The position numbers and the translations under genes are program-made. Positions 8,654-17,409 of a stretch of DNA of 64,000 nt are shown piece by piece (the stretch's first letter is position 1; each line of letters opens with the position of its first letter). The notes beneath the pieces were generated by a model. The model made no database searches. It was not told the origin of the DNA and was given only the letters and a program-made list of their open reading frames with translations. The stretch is from Pseudomonas silvicola (GTDB lineage: Bacteria; Pseudomonadota; Gammaproteobacteria; Pseudomonadales; Pseudomonadaceae): assembly GCF_026651855.1 (NCBI RefSeq), contig NZ_CP093280.1, forward strand, positions 1,032,001 to 1,096,000. Reading direction: 5' to 3'.

Positions 8654-11551
8654 ATGACACTTGCTACAGATTCCGCTTCCATGGAGGGGCAAGGGGATAT
8701 TCGCCGCAAACATGCCGCCCAGTTGGCGGTGGAACGCACGCGCCTGTTGTATCAGGGCTCGCTGTTGCCCACGTTGTTGATGCTGCTCAACGGCCTGGTA
8801 TGCGCCTGGCTGTTGTGGGAGCCGCCGCATTACCTGCTGGTGAGCATCTGGCTGGTGTGGCTGACCGCGCTGGTGGCGATGCGCGTCATTCAGGTGGCGG
8901 CGTTCGACTCGGCGATACCGGACCGCCAGGCAGAACCCGTCTGGTTACGCATGTTTCTGTTCGGCTCGTTCATCAGTGGCCTGACGCTGGCCGGGGCCGC
9001 CGTGCTGCTGGTGCCCACTGACAGCTTCGTGCAGCAGGCCTGGGTATTCGGCCTGCTGGGGGCGGCCACCTTGTCGGCCAGCGTCGCCTATGCGGTGAGC
9101 CTGCCTGCCTTCCTGAGCTTTGCCTTGCCATGCCTGTTACCACCCATCGGTTTCCTGTTCCTGGTCGGTACCGGGGCGCAGCATGGCTGGGGCTGGCTCG
9201 GGCTCATCCTGCTAGGGGCCTTGATCGTGGTGGCCTGGCAGGTCAACCGCTTGATCGAGCGCAACCTGATGCGCCGCTTCCAGAACCAGGACCTGATTGA
9301 GCACCTGCAGCGAGCCCAGGCCAGTAGCGCCCGCCTGAACCAGGAGCTGGCCAGGGAAGTGGAGCAGCGCCGCCACGCCGAAAGCGAGCTGCGCGAAGCC
9401 CACGTTGGCCTTGAGACCCGCGTAGCGCAGCGTAGCCAGGAACTGGACGTCGCCAACCAGGCGCTGAGCAAGAGCGAGGCGCGCCTGGCGCTGGCGCTGG
9501 AGGCCAGCGAGCTGGGGTTGTGGGATTGGGACCTGCAATCGGACGAGGTACACCACACCCACGTCAAGCAGCTGTTCGGCCTGGAGCCCGAATACGTCAC
9601 GGACATGCTGCGCCACCTGAAACCGCGCCTGCACCCGGAGGACGTGCCGCAGCTCAAACGCACCCTGGTCGAGCACATGAAAGGGCGCACGGACGACTAC
9701 CGTATCGAGTACCGCATTCGTCATAGCGACGGTCGCTGGCGCTGGATCGAAGATCGCGGCAGGGCCGTGGAGCGTACGGAGGCGGGCAAGGTGCTGCGCA
9801 TGCTCGGTACCCGCCGGGATATCAGCGCCACCAAGGCTCAGGAGGACCAGCAACGGCTGTCCGCCATGGTGTTCGAGGCGTCGGGTGAAGGCATCATTAT
9901 TCTTGATTGCGACTACACGGTGCTGTCAGTGAACCAGGCTTTCATCAGAATCACCGGCTACAGCCGCGACGAAGTGCTGGGCCGCAATGTCGTTGAGCTA
10001 CCCTGCAGTCGCGACGCCCGCCGCCACCATCGGCAGATCGATGACGCCCTGCAACAAATCGGGCACTGGCAGGGTGAGCTGGTGGAGGCCCGCAAGACGG
10101 GCGAGCTTTACCCGCAGTGGCTGCAGTTGAGCGTGGTGCGCGACCATCGAGAAAAGATCAGTCATGTCATCGCCTTTTGCGCCGATCTCTCAGCCCGGCG
10201 CGAGTCTGAGGAGCGAATGCGCTTTCTCACCCACTACGACGAATTGACCGGCCTGGCCAACCGCGCGCTGTTCCGCGAGCGCTTGCAGGAAGCCAGCCAG
10301 CGGGTACGCCAGGGCGGCCGCAGCCTGGCGCTGCTGCATATCAACCTGGACCGGTTCAAGCTGCTCAACGAAACCCTGGGCCACGAAACCGCCGATCAGT
10401 TGCTCAAGCAGATGGCCCGGCGCATCACCAATGCCTTGCCCGAGGCCGACACCATTGCCCGGTTGTCGGGCGACGAGTTTGCCGTGCTGTTCGACGCTTA
10501 CGCCAACCTGTCCAGCCTGGCCCGGGTTACCAGCCGGTTGCTGGCCAAACTGCGGGTGCCGCAGGTCATCGAGCACCAGGAGCTGGTGGTCAGCGCGTCC
10601 ATCGGTATCAGCCTGCTGCCTGACAACGCCCGGGAAGTGTCGGCCCTGGTCAGCCAGGCGATCATGGCCATGCAACACGCCAAGCACTTGGGCGGGAACA
10701 ACTTCCAGTTCTATACCGAGAGCCTGCAGGCCAGCACCCTGGAGCGGCTGCAGCTTGAGCAGCAATTGCGCAAGGCGATTGATGAACAGCAGCTGGAAGT
10801 CTACTACCAGCCCAAGCTATGCCTGGAAACAGGGCGTCTCAACGGAGCCGAGGCCTTGGTGCGCTGGCGGCACCCGACCATGGGCATGGTCCCGCCCGGC
10901 GAATTCATCGGGCTGGCCGAAGAGAGCGGCCTGATCGGGCCGATTGGTGAATGGGTGTTGCGCCAGGCCTGCTGGCAAGCCTGGGAGTGGCAACGCCAGG
11001 GGCTGCGGCCCATTCGGGTGGCGGTGAACCTGTCGGTGCACCAGTTGCGTCAGGGCAAGCTGGTGAGCCTGGTGCGCCAGGTTCTGAATGACACAGGCCT
11101 TGAGCCGCGCTTCCTGGAGCTTGAGCTCACCGAAACCCAGTTGCTGGACAGCGTGGAACACATTATCGCCACCTTCCATCAGTTGCAGGCGCTAGGGGTA
11201 AAACTGGCCATCGATGACTTCGGAACCGGCTACTCTTCCCTCAGCTACCTCAAACGCTTTCCGGTGGACTACGTGAAGATCGACCAGGCTTTCATTCGTG
11301 GCCTGGCCGAAGGTAGTGAAGATGCGGCCATTACCCGCGCCATCATCGCCATGGCCCATAGCCTGCAGCTGAAAGTGGTGGCCGAGGGCGTTGAAACGCA
11401 CGCGCAACTTTCGTTTCTGAACGCGCATGGGTGTGACGAGATTCAGGGTTACCTGATCAGCAAACCCTTGGAAGCCGAGGCTTTCCGGGGCTTGCTGATG
11501 GAAGACCATGATTATGCCGGCCAACTTGAGCAGGTTCATTCGCGAACTTGA
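8654..11551 (+). CDS. Membrane PAS-PAS-GGDEF-EAL cyclic-di-GMP protein
   Basis: The 965-residue protein begins with about seven hydrophobic helices (residues about 30-200). A coiled coil (EHLQRAQASSARLNQELAREVEQRR) follows, then two PAS domains (about 285-400 and 410-520), GGDEF (about 525-690) and EAL (about 700-955). The GGDEF signature reads RLSGDEF, so the first Gly is Ser, and the RxxD inhibitory site appears lost (PEAD). The EAL domain keeps EALVRW, NLSVHQLR, ELTETQLL, IDDFGTGYSSLSYL, VKID and AEGVET, so phosphodiesterase activity is expected. Cyclase activity is possible but unproven. ATG at 8654 precedes the first helix. Confidence 0.93.
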   Translation: MTLATDSASMEGQGDIRRKHAAQLAVERTRLLYQGSLLPTLLMLLNGLVCAWLLWEPPHYLLVSIWLVWLTALVAMRVIQVAAFDSAIPDRQAEPVWLRMFLFGSFISGLTLAGAAVLLVPTDSFVQQAWVFGLLGAATLSASVAYAVSLPAFLSFALPCLLPPIGFLFLVGTGAQHGWGWLGLILLGALIVVAWQVNRLIERNLMRRFQNQDLIEHLQRAQASSARLNQELAREVEQRRHAESELREAHVGLETRVAQRSQELDVANQALSKSEARLALALEASELGLWDWDLQSDEVHHTHVKQLFGLEPEYVTDMLRHLKPRLHPEDVPQLKRTLVEHMKGRTDDYRIEYRIRHSDGRWRWIEDRGRAVERTEAGKVLRMLGTRRDISATKAQEDQQRLSAMVFEASGEGIIILDCDYTVLSVNQAFIRITGYSRDEVLGRNVVELPCSRDARRHHRQIDDALQQIGHWQGELVEARKTGELYPQWLQLSVVRDHREKISHVIAFCADLSARRESEERMRFLTHYDELTGLANRALFRERLQEASQRVRQGGRSLALLHINLDRFKLLNETLGHETADQLLKQMARRITNALPEADTIARLSGDEFAVLFDAYANLSSLARVTSRLLAKLRVPQVIEHQELVVSASIGISLLPDNAREVSALVSQAIMAMQHAKHLGGNNFQFYTESLQASTLERLQLEQQLRKAIDEQQLEVYYQPKLCLETGRLNGAEALVRWRHPTMGMVPPGEFIGLAEESGLIGPIGEWVLRQACWQAWEWQRQGLRPIRVAVNLSVHQLRQGKLVSLVRQVLNDTGLEPRFLELELTETQLLDSVEHIIATFHQLQALGVKLAIDDFGTGYSSLSYLKRFPVDYVKIDQAFIRGLAEGSEDAAITRAIIAMAHSLQLKVVAEGVETHAQLSFLNAHGCDEIQGYLISKPLEAEAFRGLLMEDHDYAGQLEQVHSRT

Positions 11552-11581
11552 CTATCGTTTAGCTGGGCGTGTCGCAGGTCA

Positions 11582-11596
11582 TGTAGTATAACTACA
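11582..11596. promoter_or_regulatory. HexR-like palindrome upstream of RpiR gene
   Basis: The site TGTAGT-ATA-ACTACA is a perfect 6-bp inverted repeat. It closely resembles the operator pattern I recall for HexR, the RpiR-family carbon regulator. It lies 44 bases before the RpiR-family start, which suggests autoregulation; no binding evidence exists here. Confidence 0.55.
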
Positions 11597-11639
11597 AGAA
11601 AGCTACATCGGTCTTTCGATCCTGAATGAGTCCTGTCCA

Positions 11640-12506
11640 TTGAACCTGTTGCAACACATCGCCCAGTCTCGCCACCTGTTACGCAAGTCGGAGCTCAAGG
11701 TCGCCGACCATGTGCTGCTTGACCCTGCGGCCGTGATGCACAGTTCCATGGCAGACCTGGCGCACAACGTCGGCATCAGTGAGCCGACCATCGTCCGTTT
11801 CTGCCGAGCCATTGGTTGTTCGGGGTTTCAGGACCTCAAGCTGAAACTGGCTCAGAGCCTGGCCGCGGGCGCCAGCTTCGGCCAGTTCGCCATCCACGAA
11901 GACGATTCGGTGGCTGACTACAGCCTGAAAATTTTCGACACCACGCTGCATACCCTGATGGAGGTGCGTGAGCATCTCGATGCCCAGGCCTTGCAGCGTG
12001 CCGTGACCGCCATGGCTCAGGCGCAGCGGGTGGAGTTCTATGGTTTTGGTGCTTCGGGGGCTGTGGCCGCCGATGCCCAGCACAAGTTCTTTCGCCTGTT
12101 GCTGACTGCCGCCGCCTATTCCGACCCGCACATGCAGGCCATGTCGGCCGTGACCTTGAAGCCGGGCGATGTGGCCATCTGTATCTCGCAGTCCGGCCGC
12201 TCCAAGGACTTGTTGATTACCGCCAACCTGGTGCGCGAAAGCGGCGCCACCCTGATTACCTTGTGCCCCAGCCAGACGCCGCTCGCCGAGCTGTCGACGG
12301 TCAACCTGGCCATCGACGTGCACGAAGACACCGAAATCTACACGCCGTTGACCTCGCGCATTGCCCACCTGGTCGTGATCGACGTGCTGGCCATGGGCGT
12401 GGCCATGGCCCGTGGCCCGAGCCTGGTCAACCACCTCAAGAGCGTCAAGCGCAGCTTGCGCAGCCTGCGGCTGTCGCCCAAGTCGATCAAAGCGCTCGAC
12501 GACTGA
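11640..12506 (+). CDS. RpiR/HexR-family transcriptional regulator
   Basis: The 288-residue protein has an N-terminal RpiR helix-turn-helix (about residues 1-78; MADLAHNVGISEPTIVRFCRAIGCSGFQDLKLKLA). A SIS sugar-phosphate-binding domain follows (about 125-250; FGASGAVAADAQHKFFR, ISQSGRSKDLL, EIYTPLTSRIAHLV). It resembles HexR but differs in many positions, so I read it as a paralogue. The likely start is TTG at 11640, since the nearby ATG at 11626 is out of frame. Its position next to the pyruvate carboxylase genes suggests control of central carbon flow, with a phosphosugar as likely ligand. Confidence 0.9.
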   Translation: MNLLQHIAQSRHLLRKSELKVADHVLLDPAAVMHSSMADLAHNVGISEPTIVRFCRAIGCSGFQDLKLKLAQSLAAGASFGQFAIHEDDSVADYSLKIFDTTLHTLMEVREHLDAQALQRAVTAMAQAQRVEFYGFGASGAVAADAQHKFFRLLLTAAAYSDPHMQAMSAVTLKPGDVAICISQSGRSKDLLITANLVRESGATLITLCPSQTPLAELSTVNLAIDVHEDTEIYTPLTSRIAHLVVIDVLAMGVAMARGPSLVNHLKSVKRSLRSLRLSPKSIKALDD

Positions 12507-12560
12507 TCGGCGTTGGCCCCTTACCAGGTGTCACCCGTTCCGACATGACGCGCGATCCCC

Positions 12561-12588
12561 TGTGGGATCGGGCGAAGCTCGGGAAACG
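12561..12588. repeat. REP-type element, GGGCGAAGCTCGGGAA family
   Basis: The sequence TGTGGGATCGGGCGAAGCTC continues into GGGAAACGGG. The same core recurs at 24178 and 24298, inverted at 24238, and in altered form at 53379 and 47202. It fits a short Pseudomonas extragenic palindromic repeat. Confidence 0.6.
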
Positions 12589-12686
12589 GGCAACACAGAT
12601 TTAACCGAACAGTCACACCTGTGCCCCACAATCGTAACCGCCCAAGCCCAGTCTGAACTCCCCGCACTCGAACTGGGAGACACGCA

Positions 12687-12905
12687 ATGGCTCGTTACTT
12701 CGATGGCTCGCAGGAGCAAGGCAGCAAGCAAACCAAGCGTCAGCAGGAAGACCAGCGCCGCATGGAATTTCGCCGCGCGATCGAAAGCTATTCCGAGCAG
12801 CGCCGCCTGCTGCAGGAAATCTCCGACTACCCCGATCTCGATACCTTCAACTACTGGCAGGCGGCGTCGGCAGGCGGCCTGAAAAACGCTCAGCCAGGGC
12901 AGTGA
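12687..12905 (+). CDS. PA3496-family small protein
   Basis: The product is 72 residues, hydrophilic and rich in Arg, Gln and Glu, without membrane segments. The segment KRQQEDQRRMEFRRAIESYSEQRRLLQEISDYPDL then NYWQA matches the small pseudomonad family annotated from PA3496 as putative envelope integrity proteins; that role is not evident from sequence. GGGAGAC at 12677-12683 is a good ribosome-binding site for the ATG. Its last 59 bases overlap the 3' end of the convergent LysR gene. Confidence 0.75.
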   Translation: MARYFDGSQEQGSKQTKRQQEDQRRMEFRRAIESYSEQRRLLQEISDYPDLDTFNYWQAASAGGLKNAQPGQ

Positions 12906-13809
12906 TCTGCATCCGCTCCGTACGGATGAATGCCTGGAAGGCCAACGCCACGGGCGATAGCCGCTTGGCCTTGGCCTGCACGATGCACCAACTGCGATAG
13001 AGCGGCAGTTCTTCGACCGGTAGTTCCTTGAGCACCCCCGTGGCCAACTCCATGTTCAACGCATGGCGGGTCAACAGGGCCAGGCCAAGCCCGGCGATGA
13101 CGCTTTCGCGCTGTGCATCGGCGTTGGCCACTTCCTGCGTCTGCGTGAAGTGCACGCGCTTTTCCTTGAAATACTCCTCGCAGGCCATGCGGGTGCCCGA
13201 GCCCTGTTCGCGCATCAGCAGCGTGTGTGGCTCCAGGTCCTGCAGGCGCAGGCGGTCCAGCTTGCACAGCGGGTGATCCGGTGGCGCCACGGCGACAATC
13301 GGGTTGTTCAGGAACGGCATGAACTCCAGCCCCATGTCCTGGGGCACCATCGACATGATGATCAGGTCATCGCGGTTATCCGACAGGCGACGGATGGCCT
13401 GTGCGCGGTTGCATACCGTCAGGCTAAGGTTCACTTCGGGGTGCTGGCGTTTGAAAGCGGCGAACAGGTGCGGCACGAAGTACTTGGCGCTGGATTCCAC
13501 CGCCAGTTTCAGCTGCCCTTGCAGCGAGCCTTGCATGTCCGACAACTGCATGTCGAAGTTTTCCAGGCGCCCGAAGATGTCGCGGCTGGCCCGTTGCAGT
13601 GCCTCGGCAGCCTCGGTGAGGTAGAGCTTTTTGCCCACGTATTCGAACAATGGCTGGCCTACCAGCTCTTCAAGCTGGCGAATCTGCAGGCTGACAGCCG
13701 GTTGTGTGAGCGACATTTCCTCCGCAGCGCGGCTGTAAGAGCGCAGGTCACACACCTCATTGAAAATCTGAAGTTGCCGTAATGTCATACGCATCAATGA
13801 CTTACGCAT
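12847..13809 (-). CDS. LysR-family regulator divergent from pycA
   Basis: The 320-residue protein has the LysR winged HTH (about residues 8-67; LRSYSRAAEEMSLTQPAVSLQIRQLEE) and a periplasmic-binding-like effector domain (about 95-300). It is divergent from pycA, 187 bases apart. By position it corresponds to the regulator called PycR in P. aeruginosa, recalled rather than checked, so it probably controls anaplerotic pyruvate carboxylation. A methionine six codons in (MTLRQL) is an alternative start. Its 3' end overlaps the convergent small PA3496-family gene by 59 bases. Confidence 0.9.
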   Translation of the reverse strand: MRKSLMRMTLRQLQIFNEVCDLRSYSRAAEEMSLTQPAVSLQIRQLEELVGQPLFEYVGKKLYLTEAAEALQRASRDIFGRLENFDMQLSDMQGSLQGQLKLAVESSAKYFVPHLFAAFKRQHPEVNLSLTVCNRAQAIRRLSDNRDDLIIMSMVPQDMGLEFMPFLNNPIVAVAPPDHPLCKLDRLRLQDLEPHTLLMREQGSGTRMACEEYFKEKRVHFTQTQEVANADAQRESVIAGLGLALLTRHALNMELATGVLKELPVEELPLYRSWCIVQAKAKRLSPVALAFQAFIRTERMQITALAERFSGRLPTPPASS

Positions 13810-13844
13810 GTATTACGCCTCGCTGCAGGTGGTCTGAAACCATA

Positions 13845-13893
13845 ACTATAAGGTTTCCTTTATGGCTGACCTAACAAATATTGATTTTTGTTA
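13845..13893. promoter_or_regulatory. Candidate LysR operator sites upstream of pycA
   Basis: Two dyads lie between the divergent LysR and pycA genes: ATAAGG-TTT-CCTTTAT at about 13848-13864, and TAACAAA-N8-TTTGTTA at 13872-13893 with seven perfect paired bases. LysR proteins usually bind such inverted repeats near the divergent promoters. Assignment is inference. Confidence 0.5.
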
Positions 13894-13996
13894 ATTGTTG
13901 CAGGGCGCTACTGTTAATTGGCGGCTGGCCCAGCGGGCCGGGTCATGCGCCGGCTGGTTTAGCCAGTCCGATAGTCAACGGTCGAGGAACATCCAA

Positions 13997-15412
13997 GTGA
14001 TAAAAAAGATCCTGATCGCCAACCGAGGTGAAATTGCCGTACGAATCGTGCGTGCTTGCGCCGAAATGGGCATTCGCTCCGTCGCGATCTATTCCGACGC
14101 CGACCGCCATGCCTTGCACGTCAAGCGTGCCGACGAGGCCTACAGTATTGGTGCCGAGCCGCTGGCCGGTTACCTGAACCCGCGCAAGCTGGTGAACCTG
14201 GCGGTGGAAACCGGCTGTGATGCCTTGCACCCCGGTTACGGGTTCCTCTCGGAAAACCCGGAGCTGGCTGACATCTGCGCCGAGCGGGGGATCAAGTTCA
14301 TCGGCCCCTCGGCCGACGTCATTCGCCGCATGGGTGACAAGACCGAAGCACGCCGCAGCATGATCAAGGCCGGTGTGCCGGTCACCCCGGGTACCGAGGG
14401 CAATGTCGCCGATATCGAAGAGGCCCTGGCCGAAGGTGAGCGCATTGGTTACCCGGTGATGCTCAAGGCCACCTCCGGCGGTGGCGGCCGCGGTATTCGC
14501 CGCTGCAACAGTCGGGAAGAACTGGAACAGAATTTCCCCCGGGTCATTTCCGAGGCGACCAAGGCCTTCGGGTCGGCTGAAGTGTTCCTGGAAAAGTGCA
14601 TCGTCAACCCCAAGCACATCGAGGCGCAGATCCTGGGGGATAGTTTCGGCAATGTAGTGCACCTGTTCGAGCGCGACTGTTCCATCCAGCGTCGCAACCA
14701 GAAACTTATCGAAATTGCCCCCAGCCCGCAGCTCACTCCGGAACAGCGCGCCTACATCGGCGACCTGGCGGTGCGTGCGGCCAGGGCAGTGGGTTACGAG
14801 AACGCCGGTACCGTGGAATTCCTGCTCGCCGAGGGCGAGGTGTACTTCATGGAAATGAATACTCGGGTGCAGGTGGAGCACACCATCACCGAGGAAATAA
14901 CCGGTATCGACATCGTCCGCGAGCAGATCCGCATTGCCTCCGGGCTGCCGCTGTCGGTGAAGCAGGAAGACATCCACCACCGTGGTTTCGCGCTGCAATT
15001 TCGCATCAACGCCGAAGACCCGAAGAACAATTTCTTGCCCAGCTTCGGCAAGATCACCCGTTACTACGCCCCCGGTGGCCCCGGTGTGCGTACCGACACG
15101 GCGATCTACACCGGCTACACCATTCCGCCTTTCTACGACTCCATGTGCCTGAAGCTGGTGGTGTGGGCGCTGACCTGGGAAGAAGCCATGGACCGCGGCC
15201 TGCGGGCCCTGGATGACATGCGGCTGCAAGGGGTCAAGACCACCGCCGCCTATTACCAGGAAATCCTGCGCAACCCGGAATTCCGTAGCGGCCAGTTCAA
15301 TACCAGCTTCGTGGAAAGCCATCCGGAACTGACCAGCTACTCGATCAAGCGCAAACCCGAAGAGCTGGCCCTGGCCATCGCCGCCGCCATCGCCGCCCAC
15401 GCAGGGCTATGA
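13997..15412 (+). CDS. pycA: Pyruvate carboxylase subunit A (biotin carboxylase)
   Basis: The 471-residue protein carries the whole biotin carboxylase module: IANRGEIAVRIVRAC at the start, HPGYGFLSENPE, the ATP-grasp glycine loop SGGGGRGIR, EKCIVNPKHIEAQILGD, and EMNTRVQVEHTITEEITG. It carboxylates biotin using ATP and bicarbonate. The adjacent oadA gene supplies the transcarboxylase and biotin carrier, so the pair forms two-subunit pyruvate carboxylase rather than acetyl-CoA carboxylase. I chose GTG at 13997 because GAGGAAC lies six bases upstream and homology begins there. Confidence 0.93.
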   Translation: MIKKILIANRGEIAVRIVRACAEMGIRSVAIYSDADRHALHVKRADEAYSIGAEPLAGYLNPRKLVNLAVETGCDALHPGYGFLSENPELADICAERGIKFIGPSADVIRRMGDKTEARRSMIKAGVPVTPGTEGNVADIEEALAEGERIGYPVMLKATSGGGGRGIRRCNSREELEQNFPRVISEATKAFGSAEVFLEKCIVNPKHIEAQILGDSFGNVVHLFERDCSIQRRNQKLIEIAPSPQLTPEQRAYIGDLAVRAARAVGYENAGTVEFLLAEGEVYFMEMNTRVQVEHTITEEITGIDIVREQIRIASGLPLSVKQEDIHHRGFALQFRINAEDPKNNFLPSFGKITRYYAPGGPGVRTDTAIYTGYTIPPFYDSMCLKLVVWALTWEEAMDRGLRALDDMRLQGVKTTAAYYQEILRNPEFRSGQFNTSFVESHPELTSYSIKRKPEELALAIAAAIAAHAGL

Positions 15413-15423
15413 ACAGCAGCTGC

Positions 15424-15503
15424 GAGCTGCAAGTTTGAAGCTGCAAGCAGAGTGCGTGAGAACCGCTTTTGCTTGCAGCTAACAGCTTGAAGCTTGCAGC
15501 TCA
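15424..15503. repeat. AGCTTGAAGCTTGCAGCT-type intergenic palindrome
   Basis: Between pycA and oadA lies an imperfect long palindrome: GAGCTGCAAGTTTGAAGCTG at the left and the inverse GCTTGAAGCTTGCAGCTC at the right. A related element occupies 62626-62724 between pstB and phoU. The RNA would fold into a long stem and might tune expression between the cistrons. Confidence 0.7.
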
Positions 15504-15516
15504 TGAGGAGATACCA

Positions 15517-17325
15517 ATGACTAAGAAGATCTTCGTTACCGACACTATCCTGCGCGACGCCCACCAGTCCCTGCTGGCGACCCGCATGCGTACTGACGAC
15601 ATGCTGCCCATCTGCGACAAGCTGGACAAGGTTGGCTACTGGTCGCTGGAAGTGTGGGGCGGCGCCACGTTCGACGCCTGTGTGCGCTTCCTCAAGGAAG
15701 ACCCGTGGGAGCGCTTGCGCAAATTGCGCGCCGCGTTGCCCAATACCCGCCTGCAAATGCTGTTGCGTGGCCAGAACCTGCTGGGCTACCGCCACTACAG
15801 CGATGATGTCGTGCGTGCCTTCGTCGCCAAGGCAGCGGTCAACGGTATCGATGTTTTCCGCATTTTCGACGCCATGAACGATGTGCGTAACCTGCGCGTG
15901 GCCATCGAAGCGGTGAAGGCCGCTGGCAAGCACGCCCAGGGCACCATCGCCTACACCACCAGCCCGGTGCACACCATCAAGGCTTTCGTGGAACAGGCCA
16001 GGACAATGGAAGCCATGGGCTGCGACTCGGTCGCGATCAAGGACATGGCCGGCCTGCTGACCCCTTATGCCACAGGCGAACTGGTCAAGGCGCTGAAGGC
16101 CGAGCAATCGCTACCGGTATTCATCCACTCCCATGATACCGCCGGCCTGGCTGCCATGTGCCAGCTCAAGGCCGTTGAAAACGGCGCCGACCATATCGAC
16201 ACCGCTATCTCCAGCTTCGCCTGGGGTACCAGCCACCCGGGCACCGAGTCCATGGTCGCGGCGCTCAAGGGCAGCGAATTCGACACCGGCCTTAGCCTGG
16301 AATTGTTGCAGGAAATCGGTTTGTACTTCTACGCCGTGCGCAAGAAGTACCACCAGTTCGAAAGCGAATTCACCGCTGTCGACACCCGTGTTCAGGTGAA
16401 CCAGGTGCCGGGCGGGATGATTTCCAACCTGGCCAACCAGCTCAAGGAGCAGGGCGCCCTCAACCGCATGAACGAAGTGCTGGCCGAAATACCACGTGTA
16501 CGCGAAGACCTGGGCTACCCACCGCTGGTGACGCCCACCTCGCAGATCGTCGGCACCCAGGCGTTCTTCAACGTGCTGGCTGGCGAGCGCTACAAAACCA
16601 TCACCAACGAGGTGAAGCTGTACCTGCAGGGCGGTTACGGCCAGGCGCCGGGCCAGGTCAACGAGAAGCTGCGTCGCCAGGCCATCGGTAGCGAAGACGT
16701 CATCGATGTGCGCCCCGCTGACCTGCTGAAGCCGGAAATGGTGCGCCTGCGTGGTGAGATCGGCACCCTGGCCACGTCGGAAGAAGACGTGCTGACTTAT
16801 GCCATGTTCCCGGACATCGGCCGCAAATTCCTCGAAGAGCGCGCCGCCGGGAAGCTGACCCCTGAAGTGCTGCTGCCCATTCCGGAGCCAGGAAAAGCGC
16901 CGTCGGCTGGCGGCGAAGGCGTGCCGACCGAATTCGTCATCGACGTGCACGGTGAAACCTACCGGGTGGACATCACCGGGGTCGGGGTCAAGGCCGAGGG
17001 CAAACGCCACTTCTACCTGTCCATCGACGGCATGCCCGAGGAGGTAGTGTTCGAACCGCTCAACGAATTCGTTGGCAGCGGCATCGGCAAGCGCAAGCAG
17101 GCCAGCGAGCCGGGCCACGTCAGCACTACCATGCCGGGCAACATCGTTGATGTGCTGGTCAAGGAGGGTGACGTGGTCCGGGCTGGCCAGGCGTTGCTGA
17201 TCACCGAAGCGATGAAGATGGAAACCGAAGTGCAGGCGCCAGTCGCCGGCAAAGTAGCTGTCATCCACATCGCCAAGGGCGACCGGGTGAACCCGGGCGA
17301 GATCCTGATCGAGATCGTTGGCTGA
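15517..17325 (+). CDS. oadA: Pyruvate carboxylase subunit B / oxaloacetate decarboxylase alpha-like
   Basis: The 602-residue protein has an HMGL-like carboxyltransferase domain (about residues 1-270; VTDTILRDAHQSLLATRMRT, RIFDAMNDVRN, IKDMAGLLTP, HSHDTAGLA). A PYC/OADA conserved domain follows (about 290-470), then a C-terminal biotinyl domain ending at about 600 with EAMKMETE, where the Lys is biotinylated. With PycA it makes oxaloacetate from pyruvate in the cytoplasm. No OadB or OadG sodium pump genes adjoin it, which favours pyruvate carboxylase over a decarboxylase. GAGGAG lies nine bases before the ATG. Confidence 0.93.
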   Translation: MTKKIFVTDTILRDAHQSLLATRMRTDDMLPICDKLDKVGYWSLEVWGGATFDACVRFLKEDPWERLRKLRAALPNTRLQMLLRGQNLLGYRHYSDDVVRAFVAKAAVNGIDVFRIFDAMNDVRNLRVAIEAVKAAGKHAQGTIAYTTSPVHTIKAFVEQARTMEAMGCDSVAIKDMAGLLTPYATGELVKALKAEQSLPVFIHSHDTAGLAAMCQLKAVENGADHIDTAISSFAWGTSHPGTESMVAALKGSEFDTGLSLELLQEIGLYFYAVRKKYHQFESEFTAVDTRVQVNQVPGGMISNLANQLKEQGALNRMNEVLAEIPRVREDLGYPPLVTPTSQIVGTQAFFNVLAGERYKTITNEVKLYLQGGYGQAPGQVNEKLRRQAIGSEDVIDVRPADLLKPEMVRLRGEIGTLATSEEDVLTYAMFPDIGRKFLEERAAGKLTPEVLLPIPEPGKAPSAGGEGVPTEFVIDVHGETYRVDITGVGVKAEGKRHFYLSIDGMPEEVVFEPLNEFVGSGIGKRKQASEPGHVSTTMPGNIVDVLVKEGDVVRAGQALLITEAMKMETEVQAPVAGKVAVIHIAKGDRVNPGEILIEIVG

Positions 17326-17351
17326 CAGGACCTTGCGGTTACGATTTACCT

Positions 17352-17377
17352 CGGGGGGCTTCTGCCCCCTTTTTTTC
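17352..17377 (+). terminator. Intrinsic terminator after oadA
   Basis: GGGGGGC-TTCT-GCCCCC is followed directly by a run of seven T residues. It begins 27 bases past the oadA stop and marks the end of the pycA-oadA transcript. Confidence 0.9.
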
Positions 17378-17409
17378 GGTCGTCAACGACAGTGCGAGTG
17401 GCCTGTTGC

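Noticed and set aside
13895-13996. An upstream extension of pycA to 13895
   Set aside because: The extra 34 residues show no homology, and GAGGAAC six bases before GTG 13997 marks the start.
15424-15503. A tRNA or small RNA gene between pycA and oadA
   Set aside because: The folding is a single long palindrome shared with another intergenic gap; there is no cloverleaf or promoter.
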